64,000 nt of DNA from Hyphomicrobiales bacterium. Lineage in GTDB: Bacteria; Pseudomonadota; Alphaproteobacteria; Rhizobiales; Rhizobiaceae. The translations under genes and the position numbers were made by a program. Positions 8,911-17,854 of the stretch are shown here, in pieces. Each line of letters starts with the position of its first letter. Positions within the stretch are counted from its first letter, which is position 1. Location: assembly GCA_900465915.1 (NCBI GenBank), contig UBKJ01000029.1, positions 149,181-213,180 on the forward strand. The letters run 5' to 3'. The notes under the pieces are model-generated. The model had not been told where the DNA came from. It saw nothing but the letters and a program-made list of their open reading frames with translations, and ran no database searches.

Positions 8911-10002
8911 TCAGCGGAAATGCTTCGACAGCTTCAGCCCCTGCGCCTGGTAGTTGGAGCCGAGATCGACGCCGTAGAGCGCCCTGGGGCGATGCAGCAT
9001 ATGCTCGTAGACCAGCCGCCCGACGATCTGGCCGTGCTCCAGGATGAAGGGCACCTCGTGGCTGCGCACCTCCAGCACGGCGCGGCTGCCCGTGCCGCCG
9101 GCGGCGCTGTGGCCGAAGCCGGGATCGAAGAAGCCGGCGTAATGGACGCGGAACTCGCCCACCAGCGGGTCGAAGGGCGTCATCTCGGCGGCGTGGAGCG
9201 GCGGCACATGCACCGCCTCGCGCGAGACGAGGATGTAGAATTCGTCCGGGTCGAGCACCAGCTCGCGCGCGCCGCGCACATGGATCGGCTCCCAGAAGTC
9301 GAGCACGTCATGGGCGGCGCGGCGATCGACGTCGACGACGCCGGTATGGTGCTTGCCGCGATAGCCGACGAGGCCGTTCTGGTCGCCCGACAGGTCCACC
9401 GACAGGGCGATGCCGCCGCCGGAAATATTGGGCTCCTCTGCCGCCACCAGCGTCTCGGCGGTGTGGAGCGCCGAAAGCTCCGCCTCGCCGAGCTGGGCGC
9501 GGCCCTTGCGGAAGCGGATCTGCGTCAGCCGCGAGCCGGTGCGGGCGACGATGGGGAAGGTGCGCGGACTGACCTCCAGATAGAGCGGGCCGCGATAGCC
9601 GGCCGGCACCTTGTCGAACTCCACCGCGCCGTCGGCGATGACGCGGGTGAAGATGTCGAGCCGCCCGGTCGAGCTTTTCGGATTGGCCGAGGCGGAGAGG
9701 TCGGCGGCAAGGTTGAGGCTCTCCAGGAGCGGCACGATATAGACGCAGCCCGTCTCCAGCACCGCGCCGGCGCTGAGGTCGATCTCGTGCAGCTTCAGCC
9801 GCTCCAGCTTGTCGAGAACCGGCACGCCCGGCCCCGGCATGAAGGAGGCGCGCACGCGATAGGCCTTGGCGCCCAGCCGCAGGTCGAGGCTCGCGGGCTG
9901 GATCTGGTCCGCGTCGAGCGGGCGCGGTGTGGCGAGCAGCCCGCCGTCGAACAGCGCGGCGATATCCGCATCCGCCAGAATTCCCGCTTCCCGTGCAGCC
10001 AT
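8911..10002 (-). CDS. dcd: dCTP deaminase, long alphaproteobacterial form
   Basis: A 363-residue protein of the 2'-deoxycytidine 5'-triphosphate deaminase family, which converts dCTP to dUTP for dTMP synthesis. The N-terminal QIQPASLDLRLGAKAYRV motif is the classic dcd/dUTPase-fold signature; ASANPKSSTGRLDIFTRV carries the conserved Ser and Arg of the active site. The usual bacterial enzyme has about 190 residues; this long form, apparently two dUTPase-like halves, is the version common in Hyphomicrobiales. The start at MAAREAGIL is supported by GAAGGGAG about ten bases upstream. It is divergent from metZ. Confidence 0.9.
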   Translation of the reverse strand: MAAREAGILADADIAALFDGGLLATPRPLDADQIQPASLDLRLGAKAYRVRASFMPGPGVPVLDKLERLKLHEIDLSAGAVLETGCVYIVPLLESLNLAADLSASANPKSSTGRLDIFTRVIADGAVEFDKVPAGYRGPLYLEVSPRTFPIVARTGSRLTQIRFRKGRAQLGEAELSALHTAETLVAAEEPNISGGGIALSVDLSGDQNGLVGYRGKHHTGVVDVDRRAAHDVLDFWEPIHVRGARELVLDPDEFYILVSREAVHVPPLHAAEMTPFDPLVGEFRVHYAGFFDPGFGHSAAGGTGSRAVLEVRSHEVPFILEHGQIVGRLVYEHMLHRPRALYGVDLGSNYQAQGLKLSKHFR

Positions 10003-10135
10003 CGGCCCAAAACTCCCTTCGATGATCTGATTGCTCTTAGCACAGTCGGCCGGTTTTTCCCGCCTCCAAACGCGTTTTCCAAAGAAACGAGCAGCCGGCT
10101 GGATGGGCTTTTCGCCCCTGCGGCGTTCGCGGCCA

Positions 10136-10163
10136 TTGACGACCCCGGCCGGGAGGCATAAAG
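10136..10163 (+). promoter_or_regulatory. Probable sigma70-type promoter for the metZ leader
   Basis: TTGACG (10136-10141) and the A/T-rich CATAAAG (10157-10163) are separated by about 15-16 bases and would start transcription near 10170, a few bases before the riboswitch. The spacing is slightly short and this is pattern matching by eye. Confidence 0.45.
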
Positions 10164-10171
10164 AAAAACCA

Positions 10172-10236
10172 TTCCGTGGTGATTTGGCCGGCCGGCTTGC
10201 AGCCACGTTAAAGAATTCGCTAAAAAAGGCCGCGGT
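10172..10236 (+). promoter_or_regulatory. SAM-II riboswitch upstream of metZ
   Basis: The segment carries the SAM-II consensus: CGTGGTGATTTGG, GCTTGCAGCCACGTTAAA, then GCTAAAAAAGGCC. Stem P1 is CGTGG (10175-10179) with CCACG (10203-10207). The pseudoknot pairs GGCC (10186-10189) with GGCC (10228-10231). SAM-II RNAs bind S-adenosylmethionine and repress methionine synthesis genes in Alphaproteobacteria, which fits the downstream metZ. A terminator follows at once, so control is probably by transcription termination. Confidence 0.93.
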
Positions 10237-10242
10237 TCGTGA

Positions 10243-10276
10243 CCGGCCTTTTGCGTCTTCGCAAGGCCGGTTTTTT
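10243..10276 (+). terminator. Intrinsic terminator in the metZ leader
   Basis: CCGGCCTTTTGCG-TCTT-CGCAAGGCCGG (with a two-T bulge) is followed by TTTTTT. It lies directly after the SAM-II aptamer and about 60 bases before the metZ start, where a regulated terminator is expected. An alternative antiterminator pairing, possibly using the repeated GGCC segments, was not worked out. Confidence 0.8.
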
Positions 10277-10336
10277 ATTGGCCGCCGAGGCGCGCTCGCC
10301 GCGCCCCGGCCGACCAGCTTTCGACAGGTTGGAAAC

Positions 10337-11530
10337 ATGACGACTGAAACTACCCGCAAGTTCCGCCCCGCGACGCAACTCGTCCACGCCGGCTCCGCGC
10401 GCTCCAATTTCGCCGAGATGTCGGAGGCGCTGTTCCTGACGCAGGGCTTCCTCTACCCCACCGCCGAGGCCGCCGACGCACGCTTCCGGGGCGAGGACCC
10501 GGGTTTCATCTATTCGCGCTACGCCAACCCCACCACCGACATGTTCGAAAAGCGCATGTGCGCGCTGGAAGGCGCCGAGGAAGCCCGCGCCACCGCCTCG
10601 GGCATGGCCGCCGTCGCCGCCGCCCTTCTATGCCAGGTGCAGGCGGGCGACCATGTGATCTCGGCCCGCGCGGTGTTCGGCTCGTGCCGCTACATCGTCG
10701 AGACGGTGCTGCCGCGTTTCGGCGTCGAGATCTCCATCATCGACGGCTCGAAGATCGAGAACTGGAAGGCGGCCGTGCGGCCCAACACCAAGGCGATCTT
10801 CCTCGAAAGCCCGTCCAACCCGACGCTGGAGGTGATCGACATCGCCAAGGTGGCCGAGATCGCCAACGAGGCCGGCGCGAAGCTCATCGTCGATAACGTC
10901 TTCGCCACGCCGCTGTTCCAGAAGCCGCTGGAGCTGGGCGCGCATATCGTGGTCTATTCGGCCACCAAGCATATCGACGGCCAGGGCCGCTGCCTGGGCG
11001 GCGTCATCCTGTCCGACCGCGAATGGATCGAAGGCACGCTGCAGGAATATTTCCGCCACACCGGCCCCGGACTGAGCCCGTTCAACGCCTGGATCATGCT
11101 CAAGGGCCTGGAGACGCTGGCCGTGCGCGTGCGCCAGCAGACGCAGTCGGCCAAGGCGGTGGCGGATTTCCTCTCCGGCAAGCCGGGCGTGAAGCGGGTG
11201 ATCTATCCCGGCCGCGCCGACCACCCGCAGGCGGACATCGTGGCGCGCCAGATGACCGGCGGCTCGACCATGATCGCGCTGGAGCTGGAAGGCGGCCGCG
11301 AGGCGGCGTTCAAGTTCGAGAACGCGCTGGAGGTGTTCTCGATCTCCAACAATCTCGGCGACGCCAAGAGCCTGATCACCCATCCGGCCACCACCACGCA
11401 CAAGAACCTGACCGACGAGGCGCGGGCGGAGCTGGGCATTTCGGAAGGGCTGCTGCGCGTCTCGGTGGGCCTCGAGGACACGGACGACCTGCTGGAGGAC
11501 GTCGAGGCGGCGCTGAAGGCGGCGCGCTGA
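10337..11530 (+). CDS. metZ: O-succinylhomoserine sulfhydrylase
   Basis: A 397-residue PLP enzyme of the Cys/Met-metabolism family that makes homocysteine from O-succinylhomoserine and sulfide in methionine synthesis. PLP-lysine is Lys211 in VVYSATKHIDGQG. Other family marks are YSRYANPTTDMFEKRM, ATASGMAAVAAAL and SLGDAKSLITHPATTTH-like sequence near the C-terminus (NNLGDAKSLITHPATTTH). The start MTTETTRKF is preceded by AGGTTGGA. The SAM-II riboswitch upstream supports a methionine role and argues for metZ rather than a catabolic gamma-lyase. apaG follows after 81 bases. Confidence 0.95.
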   Translation: MTTETTRKFRPATQLVHAGSARSNFAEMSEALFLTQGFLYPTAEAADARFRGEDPGFIYSRYANPTTDMFEKRMCALEGAEEARATASGMAAVAAALLCQVQAGDHVISARAVFGSCRYIVETVLPRFGVEISIIDGSKIENWKAAVRPNTKAIFLESPSNPTLEVIDIAKVAEIANEAGAKLIVDNVFATPLFQKPLELGAHIVVYSATKHIDGQGRCLGGVILSDREWIEGTLQEYFRHTGPGLSPFNAWIMLKGLETLAVRVRQQTQSAKAVADFLSGKPGVKRVIYPGRADHPQADIVARQMTGGSTMIALELEGGREAAFKFENALEVFSISNNLGDAKSLITHPATTTHKNLTDEARAELGISEGLLRVSVGLEDTDDLLEDVEAALKAAR

Positions 11531-11611
11531 CAAGCAATGCAACCGGGCGTTGACGCCGGCCGCCGCTTTCGTAAAAAGATGGGACGGCGCAAGGTCGAAA
11601 GGCGGCAGCAT

Positions 11612-12004
11612 ATGTACAAGGCGGTCACGCGGGGCATCGAGGTCACGGTCGAGCCGTTCTATCTGGAGGACCAGTCCGACCCGGAGGAGCGCCGCTACGT
11701 CTGGGGCTACCGCGTGACCATCGTCAACAATTCGGCGCAGACGGTGCAGCTCCGCTCGCGCTACTGGCGCATCACCGACGGCGACGGGCGCAGCGAGGAA
11801 GTGCGCGGCCCCGGCGTGGTGGGCGAGCAGCCGATCCTGTCGCCGGGCGACTCGTTCCAGTATTCGTCGGGTTGCCCGCTCTCCACCCCCTCCGGCGTCA
11901 TGGTGGGGCGCTACATGATGCAGGATTCCGACGGCGGCGCCTTCGAGGCCGACATCCCCGCCTTCTCGCTCGACCTGCCCGAACAGCGCCGGACGCTGAA
12001 CTGA
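11612..12004 (+). CDS. apaG: ApaG family protein
   Basis: A 130-residue ApaG-domain protein (usual length 125-130), a fibronectin-III-like beta sandwich. Visible marks are GIEVTVEPFYLEDQSDPE, YVWGYRVTIVNNS, LRSRYWRITDGDGR, VRGPGVVGEQPILSPG and the C-terminal MVGRYMMQDSDG. ApaG was linked genetically to Co2+ resistance and Mg2+ efflux in enterobacteria, but its biochemical role is unsettled. The start MYKAVTRG is chosen because the fold begins there and AAGGCGG precedes it. metZ followed by apaG is common in Hyphomicrobiales. Confidence 0.93.
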   Translation: MYKAVTRGIEVTVEPFYLEDQSDPEERRYVWGYRVTIVNNSAQTVQLRSRYWRITDGDGRSEEVRGPGVVGEQPILSPGDSFQYSSGCPLSTPSGVMVGRYMMQDSDGGAFEADIPAFSLDLPEQRRTLN

Positions 12005-12053
12005 CGCAAATTTTCATCGGGCGCGCATTCCGGCGCCCGATGCACAGGTCTCG

Positions 12054-14150
12054 TCAGACGCGCTCGATCAGGAAGTAGGTGGTCGGTCCGGGCGGGTTCG
12101 GCAGAGCGGATGCATTGTTCCACAGCTCGACATTGAGCCCGATCGATCCGTCGCCCGTCATCACCGGCGGCTGCACCGTTCCGTCCAGCGAGATCGGCGA
12201 AATCCGCCAGGGCGCATGGATCGGAAGCCTGAACCAGACATATTCGACCTTGATCTCCACCGGCAGGGAGCCGAAGTCGCTGACGGTCTTCTCTTCGCTG
12301 TCGCTGAAGACCATGTCAGTGTTGCGCGCATTGGTGGCGAACACCAGAAGCAGCTTGCTGCTGTTGGCGACCGTCTGGCCGTCGAGCGAGGAGACCGCCA
12401 GCAAGACGCCGCCGGACACCGAGCCGATCCAGAGCTGCCCGAGCTGCAGCGGCTGGTCGAGCGAGGAAAACGCGATCGCCTCCGTGTGCGGCGTGACGAC
12501 CGTCATCCGCTCCGCCGATACGTCGACCTTGATTTCCCCGGTGTCGCTGACATAGACGTCGGACGCCGCGTCGCTGGCGTTCGACGTCGGCAGGACGCCG
12601 TTGCTGCGCAGGAACGACACCGCCGCCGCCCGTGAGGTGATGGGACGGGGCGAGGCGACCGTCACCGCCCCGGACGGGAACGGCGCGTCGCCCTGCGCGA
12701 AGCGCGTCATCAGCGCCATGATCGACACCGCGTCGGGCTCCTGCGTGTCCAGCCCGACGAGATTGGAGACGTCCTGGATCTGCGCCACGACCTGATGGGC
12801 CGCCTTCGACACGTCGCCGCGCCGGAACAGCAGCGCCGACAGGGTTTCGCCGGCGCGGGCGACCGGATCGAGGGCCGTCCGGTAGGGACGGATATATTGT
12901 TCGCTGTAGCTGCTTCCCCCATAAGCGAGGATCAGCGCGCCGCCGCTGTGGCGGCATAGGATATCCTAGTCCTGGAACGCCGCATAGGCGGGCATTGCGA
13001 CGCCCGCCTCATAGCGATATCTGTTCCAGAAGACGTGATCGTATTCCGTCATGACAAAGGGCTTGCCAGCGAGACGCGCCGCGGCGGCCTCGCGGAAATA
13101 GGCCATGACGCCCTCGAACGAGCTCGTGTCCAGGATCGGCCCCGTCAGGTCGTTGCTCGCGTCGTGATAGGTGTTCATCGCCACGGCCTGCTGGTTGCGG
13201 CGCGTGAGGGTGGACTGGACGCCCGTCCAGTTGTTGTAGGGCGCGATGACGCCCTTGAAGCCCATGGCGCGGATGCAGTCGCTCATTTTCTCCGCCGTCG
13301 CGGTTTCGACGGCGACGCAGAAGCGCGCGAAGTCCTTCAGGCGCCTGGACGCCACGTAGCGGTTGGCGGGCAGCGCAACCGACCCGTTTTCGATCTGCTC
13401 GCCGGACGTCAACTCGCTGGCCCAGGCGGCCTGCAAGGCCGTGGTGGAGCCGTATTGCGTCTTCAGCCAGGCGTTGAAGGGCGGCTTCAGCTCGGTCAGT
13501 CCCTGCAGATCGCCATTGGCGTAGATCCAGGAGAGAAAGGAGAGGCCATTTTCGTTGTACGGAACGACGGCGGCCATCGCCGGATCCTCGAACGGAACCA
13601 GCCCCGTATAGGGATTGATCGTACCGAAAATATCGACCTGAAAGCGCAGCCAATGACCGAAGGCCGCATTCTCGACATGCGTCTTCAGCTTCAGCTCGCC
13701 TTCCGTGCCCCAGCGGTCGGTGACGCCGCCCAGGGCGCCGCCGTTGGAGGTGAGGCCGTCGACGATCCAATAGACGCCGTTCTGCTTCAGCGCGGCCATG
13801 TAGTAGCGGAACCGGTCGAGAATATCCTGCCGGTATGCGAAATCCTGCATCTGCCCGTCCATCAACGCGATGTCGAGGAAATGGAACCGGGCGCAATTAT
13901 AGCCGTGGCGGCGGAACTGGACGGCCATCTTGTCCGCCGTCGCATGGTCGGGAATGTCGCCGATCGTGCCACAGAGCAGACGGTACGGAACCGTCGGGGC
14001 GCTCTGCAGCGCGATATGGCCGTCCTGGTTGACGATCAGCCGACGGTCCTCGGTGATGGTCGGATTGGACAGGAAGGTGGAAAAATCGAGCGGGCTGCCG
14101 GCCGCGACCTCGAGATTCTGCTGGGTGACGGGTAACCAAAGGTCAGGCAT
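12054..14150 (-). pseudogene. Clan GH-A-like glycoside hydrolase gene interrupted by an in-frame TAG
   Basis: One continuous frame of 698 codons is broken only by TAG at codon 395 (12966-12968). It aligns along its length with the intact gene at 27723-29900: LDFSTFL/LDFSAIL, YWIVDGLTS, VVPYNENG, TEYDHVFW/TEYDHLFW, LDPVARAGE/VDPVARAGE, GPTTYFLIER/GPTTYFLLER. The stop coincides with Trp421 of that paralogue (QD-stop-DILCRH against QGWDALCRH), so a single TGG-to-TAG change explains it. The 394-residue N-terminal product would keep both presumed catalytic glutamates (Glu200 in YNEN, Glu369 in TEYDH) but lose the C-terminal domain. Unlike the paralogue it has no signal peptide. GGAG precedes the ATG. 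Translation may restart at the Met codon whose 5' end is at 12812. Confidence 0.85.
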
Positions 14151-14241
14151 GTCTTTTCTCCATAATCGGACCTGGCAAGAATAACAGCCTGCCGATGTAT
14201 GGGGATAAATTCCTAACGGAAAAAGGTCATGCCAGACGGGA

Positions 14242-14267
14242 CGTTTCCGGCCCGCTGGCCGGAAACG
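14242..14267 (-). terminator. Hairpin downstream of hslO
   Basis: CGTTTCCGGCC-CGCT-GGCCGGAAACG is a perfect 11-bp stem 18 bases past the hslO stop. A short T-run lies about 20 bases further on the minus strand, so it is a probable but not textbook terminator of the argD-argF-hslO operon. Confidence 0.55.
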
Positions 14268-14285
14268 CCTGCAAAGTGTCGACGG

Positions 14286-15272
14286 CTAGACACTGAACTC
14301 CGCCGGGTCGAATTCGTAGCGGGTGGAGCAGAATTCGCAGGTGACGGTGATCTTGCCGTCCTCGACGCTGTCGGCGATTTCCTCGGCGGAGAAGCCGCGC
14401 AGCACGCCTTCGATCTTCTCGCGCGAGCAGGAGCATTCGTCCACCACCGGCACGGCGTCGAAGACGCGCACGCCGCGTTCGTGGAACAGGCGGTACAGGA
14501 GCCGCTCCGTGCCAACCTGCGGGTCGGTCAGCTCCGAGCTTTCGATGGTGCCGACCAGCGAGCGCGCCTCGTTCCAGGCGTCGTCGGTGAAATCGTCCGG
14601 GGCCTCGTCGCCGTCGCCGCCCGGAAGGTCCGGCATGCGGGCGCGCAGCTCGGATTCGGGCAGGAACTGCACGATCAGCCCGCCGGCGCGCCATTGCTCG
14701 ACCGCCTTGCCGTCGGCGCCGCGCTCGAACAGCTTGGCGACGCTGAGCTTGAGGTCGGTCGGAATCTGCTCCGACTGGCGGAAATAGCCGCGCGCGATCT
14801 CCTCCAGGGTCGAGCCGTCCAGCGCCACCACGCCCTGGTAGCGCTGGGCGTAGACGCCTTGATCGACCGTGAAGGCCAGCGTGCCGCGGCCCAGGAGCTC
14901 CTCCGGCCGCGTATGGCCGGCGGCGGCGGCCTGCCTCACCCGCTCCTCGTCGTAGCGCGCATAGGCGCGCACCGAGCGCGGGGTGCGGAAATCCACCACC
15001 AGCATGTCCACCGGCCCGTCCGACTGGGTCTGGAAGATGAACTTGCCGTCGAATTTGAGCGAGGTGCCCAAAAGCACCGTCAGCACCGTCGCCTCGGCCA
15101 GGAGCCGCGCCACCTCCTCCGGATAGGCATGGCGGCGCAGGATGGCGTCGATGCTGGGGCCGAGCTGCACGGCGCGGCCGCGCACGTCCAGACCCTCGAT
15201 CTGGAACGGCACGACGGCGTCGTCGCCGGCGAAGCCGAAATCGCCGAGATGCGCTTCAACCCGATCAGCCAT
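14286..15272 (-). CDS. hslO: Hsp33 redox-regulated chaperone
   Basis: A 328-residue cytosolic holdase chaperone activated by oxidation and unfolding. The C-terminal zinc-binding cysteines are CSCSREK (CxC) and CEFC (CxxC), as in all Hsp33 proteins. The fold's conserved segments include LLGTSLKFDGKFIFQTQSDG and RGTLAFTVDQG. The C-terminal FDPAEFSV is also usual in rhizobial homologues. Its start overlaps the argF 3' end by eight bases, so it is the last gene of an argD-argF-hslO operon, a conserved arrangement in this order. Confidence 0.96.
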   Translation of the reverse strand: MADRVEAHLGDFGFAGDDAVVPFQIEGLDVRGRAVQLGPSIDAILRRHAYPEEVARLLAEATVLTVLLGTSLKFDGKFIFQTQSDGPVDMLVVDFRTPRSVRAYARYDEERVRQAAAAGHTRPEELLGRGTLAFTVDQGVYAQRYQGVVALDGSTLEEIARGYFRQSEQIPTDLKLSVAKLFERGADGKAVEQWRAGGLIVQFLPESELRARMPDLPGGDGDEAPDDFTDDAWNEARSLVGTIESSELTDPQVGTERLLYRLFHERGVRVFDAVPVVDECSCSREKIEGVLRGFSAEEIADSVEDGKITVTCEFCSTRYEFDPAEFSV

Positions 15273-16200
15273 GCCCGGCGCCCTCCAGGCACCAGGCCAG
15301 GATGGCCTTCTGGGCGTGCAGCCGGTTCTCCGCCTCGTCGAACACCACCGATTGCGGCCCGTCGATGACCTCGTCCGTCACCTCCTCGCCGCGATGGGCG
15401 GGCAGGCAGTGCATGAAAAGCGCCCTGGGGTCGGCCCTGGCCATCAGGCGCTCATTGACCTGATAGGGCATGAACACGTTGTGGCCGCGCGCATGCGCCT
15501 CCTGCCCCATCGACACCCAGGTGTCGGTGACGATGCAGTCCACGCCGGCCGCCGCCTCGTCGGGATCGGTGGTGGCGTGGATGCGCGCGCCGTTGGCCCG
15601 CGCCCAGTCGACGAACTGCGCCTTGGGCTCGCTGCCCTCGGGCGTGGCGATGTTGACACCGAACTCGAAGCGCGCCGCGGCCTCCATCAGCGAATGCAGC
15701 ACGTTGTTGCCGTCGCCCATCCAGGCGAAGGTCTTGCCCTTCACCGGGCCGCGATGCTCCTCATAGGTCAGCACGTCGGCCATGATCTGGCAGGGATGGG
15801 TGTCGTCGGTCAGCGCGTTGATCACCGGCACGGTGGCGTGCTCGGCCAGCTCCAGCATGCGGTCGTGCACGGTGGTGCGGATCATGATCGCGTCGACATA
15901 GCGCGACAGGACCTTGGCCGTGTCGGCGATGGTCTCGCTGCGGCCGAGCTGCATCTCCGAGCCGGTGAGCATGATGGTCTCGCCGCCGAGCTGGCGCATG
16001 CCGACGTCGAAGGAGACGCGCGTGCGCGTCGAGGGCTTCTCGAAGATCATCGCCAGCACCTTGCCGGCGAAGGGCTTTTCCAGCGCGCCCGCCTTCAGGC
16101 GCGCCTTGCGCGCCTTGGCGTCCTCCAGGATGCCGCGCAGCTCCGTGGAGGGGACGGCGGAAAGGTCGATGAAATGTCTGATGCCGTTGTTCTTCGCCAT
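15265..16200 (-). CDS. argF: Ornithine carbamoyltransferase, anabolic
   Basis: A 311-residue enzyme making citrulline from ornithine and carbamoyl phosphate in arginine synthesis. Carbamoyl-phosphate motif FEKPSTRTRVSFDVG (STRTR), the ornithine-side DTWVSMGQE, and the catalytic HCLPAHRGEEV are all present. The start MAKNNGIRHF lies four bases after the argD stop; a longer upstream reading would run into argD. Cytoplasmic; part of the argD-argF-hslO operon. Confidence 0.97.
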   Translation of the reverse strand: MAKNNGIRHFIDLSAVPSTELRGILEDAKARKARLKAGALEKPFAGKVLAMIFEKPSTRTRVSFDVGMRQLGGETIMLTGSEMQLGRSETIADTAKVLSRYVDAIMIRTTVHDRMLELAEHATVPVINALTDDTHPCQIMADVLTYEEHRGPVKGKTFAWMGDGNNVLHSLMEAAARFEFGVNIATPEGSEPKAQFVDWARANGARIHATTDPDEAAAGVDCIVTDTWVSMGQEAHARGHNVFMPYQVNERLMARADPRALFMHCLPAHRGEEVTDEVIDGPQSVVFDEAENRLHAQKAILAWCLEGAGHG

Positions 16201-16204
16201 GGGA

Positions 16205-17419
16205 TCACGCCGTCCTGCTGACCGGATTGGCCATGGAGAGCCGCTCGACGGCGGCCTCGATGCGGCGCAAAGCCTCGCGCGCCTCGTCCGGCGTGGTGAC
16301 CAGCGGCGGCAGAAGGCGCACGACATTGTCGCCGGCCCCGACGCTGAGCAGGCGCTCGTCGCGCAGCGCCTGGATGAGGTTGACGTTCGGGACCACGCAT
16401 TTGAGGCCGATCAGCAGGCCGCGGCCGCGGATCTCGGACACCACGTCGGGATAGCGGTCGACGATGGAGGCGAGGCCCTGCTTGAGGACCAGCGCCGTCT
16501 CCTGCACCTTTTCGAGGAAGCCGTCGGCCAGCACCACGTCGAGCACCGCGCCGCCGACCGCCATGGCCAGCGGGTTGCCGCCATAGGTGGTGCCGTGCAC
16601 GCCGGCCGTCATGCCCTTGGCGGCCTCGGCCGTGGCGAGGCAGGCGCCCATGGGGAAGCCGCCGCCGATGCCCTTGGCCACCGCCATGACGTCCGGCTTC
16701 ACGCCGGCCCATTCATGGGCGAAAAACTTGCCGGTGCGGCCGACGCCCGTCTGCACCTCGTCGAGGATGAGGAGCAGGCCCTTTTCGTCGCAGATCCGGC
16801 GGATGAGACGCAGGAACTCCTCCGGGAAGCCGCGCAGGCCGCCCTCGCCCTGCACGGGCTCGAGCAGGATCGCGGCCGTCTCGTCGGTGATTGCGGCGCG
16901 CAGGGCCGCCTCGTCGCCGAAGGGAACCTGGTCGAAGCCCTCGACCTTGGGGCCGAAGCCCTCCAGATATTTGGCCTGGCCGCCGGCGGCGATGGTGGCC
17001 AGCGTGCGGCCGTGGAAGGCGCCCTCGAAGGTCACGATGCGGAACCGCTCCGGGTGGCCGCTGACGTAATGATAGCGGCGCGCGGTCTTGATGGCGCATT
17101 CCAGCGCCTCGGCGCCGGAATTGGTGAAGAAGACCTTGTCGGCGAAGGTGGCGTCGACCAGCCGCTGCGCCAGCTTCTCCTGTCCGGGAATCTCATAGAC
17201 GTTGGACAGGTGCCAGAGCTTGTCGGCCTGCGCCTTCAGCGTCTCGACCAGATGCGGATGCGAATGGCCGAGCGAATTGACGGCGATGCCGGCGGCGAAA
17301 TCCAGGTAGCGGTCGCCGTCCTCGGTGATCAGCCAGACGCCCTTGCCTCGCTCGAAGCGCAGCGCCGCACGATTATACGTGTCGTAGAGCGGGTGCACGG
17401 TCGTCGTGGCGTCGGTCAT
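16205..17419 (-). CDS. argD: Acetylornithine aminotransferase
   Basis: A 404-residue class-III PLP aminotransferase. It converts N-acetylglutamate semialdehyde to acetylornithine, and often succinyldiaminopimelate in lysine synthesis. Marks are DFAAGIAVNSLGHSHP, FFTNSGAEALECAIKTAR, FEGAFHGRTLATI, the aspartate loop LLILDEVQTGVGRTGKFF and the PLP-lysine in MAVAKGIGGGFPMGA. The start MTDATTTVHPLYDTYNRA is preferred because the family N-terminus matches there; an upstream in-frame ATG adds a low-complexity leader. First gene of the argD-argF-hslO operon, divergent from gcrA. Confidence 0.95.
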   Translation of the reverse strand: MTDATTTVHPLYDTYNRAALRFERGKGVWLITEDGDRYLDFAAGIAVNSLGHSHPHLVETLKAQADKLWHLSNVYEIPGQEKLAQRLVDATFADKVFFTNSGAEALECAIKTARRYHYVSGHPERFRIVTFEGAFHGRTLATIAAGGQAKYLEGFGPKVEGFDQVPFGDEAALRAAITDETAAILLEPVQGEGGLRGFPEEFLRLIRRICDEKGLLLILDEVQTGVGRTGKFFAHEWAGVKPDVMAVAKGIGGGFPMGACLATAEAAKGMTAGVHGTTYGGNPLAMAVGGAVLDVVLADGFLEKVQETALVLKQGLASIVDRYPDVVSEIRGRGLLIGLKCVVPNVNLIQALRDERLLSVGAGDNVVRLLPPLVTTPDEAREALRRIEAAVERLSMANPVSRTA

Positions 17420-17854
17420 TGCGTCAGGCCTCCATTGGGACGCCGCCTCGCCGGGCGCGCCGGCTGCGGCTGAAATAAAAAGCCGCCCTCTGGTGACAGC
17501 GCTGGGCGGCATGCGTATATTGGCTTTCGCAAGAAAAATGTCAAACGAAAGCGCGGAAGCGCCGGATCATCTTTTCGCGTTGCGAAATCCGGCCCGGGAC
17601 CCCATCTGAACCTCCGCGCGGAATCAAAGAAAAGTCGTCTTTGACGCCCAAGTTGGGGAAAACCGCAAAAATGGAATCCGCCTGACAGGGCTATCCCTTG
17701 TCATGGAGTCGTTCGGTATTGTAGTTTCTGTCCAAAGATTAAAGCTACATTTCGTGCGGCGGACCTGGTCACCCGGATAGATATGGTGTTTCAGCCCGGA
17801 GCAATCCGGGGCCAGCGGCGGATTCCGCCAACGAGATCGATTGGAGCCCAGGCG
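17420..17854. promoter_or_regulatory. argD-gcrA divergent intergenic region with four GANTC sites
   Basis: This 435-base gap holds no gene that I can support. GANTC, the CcrM methylation sequence of Alphaproteobacteria, occurs at 17621-17625 (GAATC), 17674-17678 (GAATC), 17706-17710 (GAGTC) and 17821-17825 (GATTC). TTTGACG at about 17640 is a possible -35 element for gcrA. No clear CtrA box was seen. Confidence 0.55.

Noticed and set aside
12316..12957. A 213-residue minus-strand frame covering the gap between the two hydrolase halves
   Set aside because: The hydrolase paralogy runs in another minus-strand frame that is open across the same bases apart from the single TAG.
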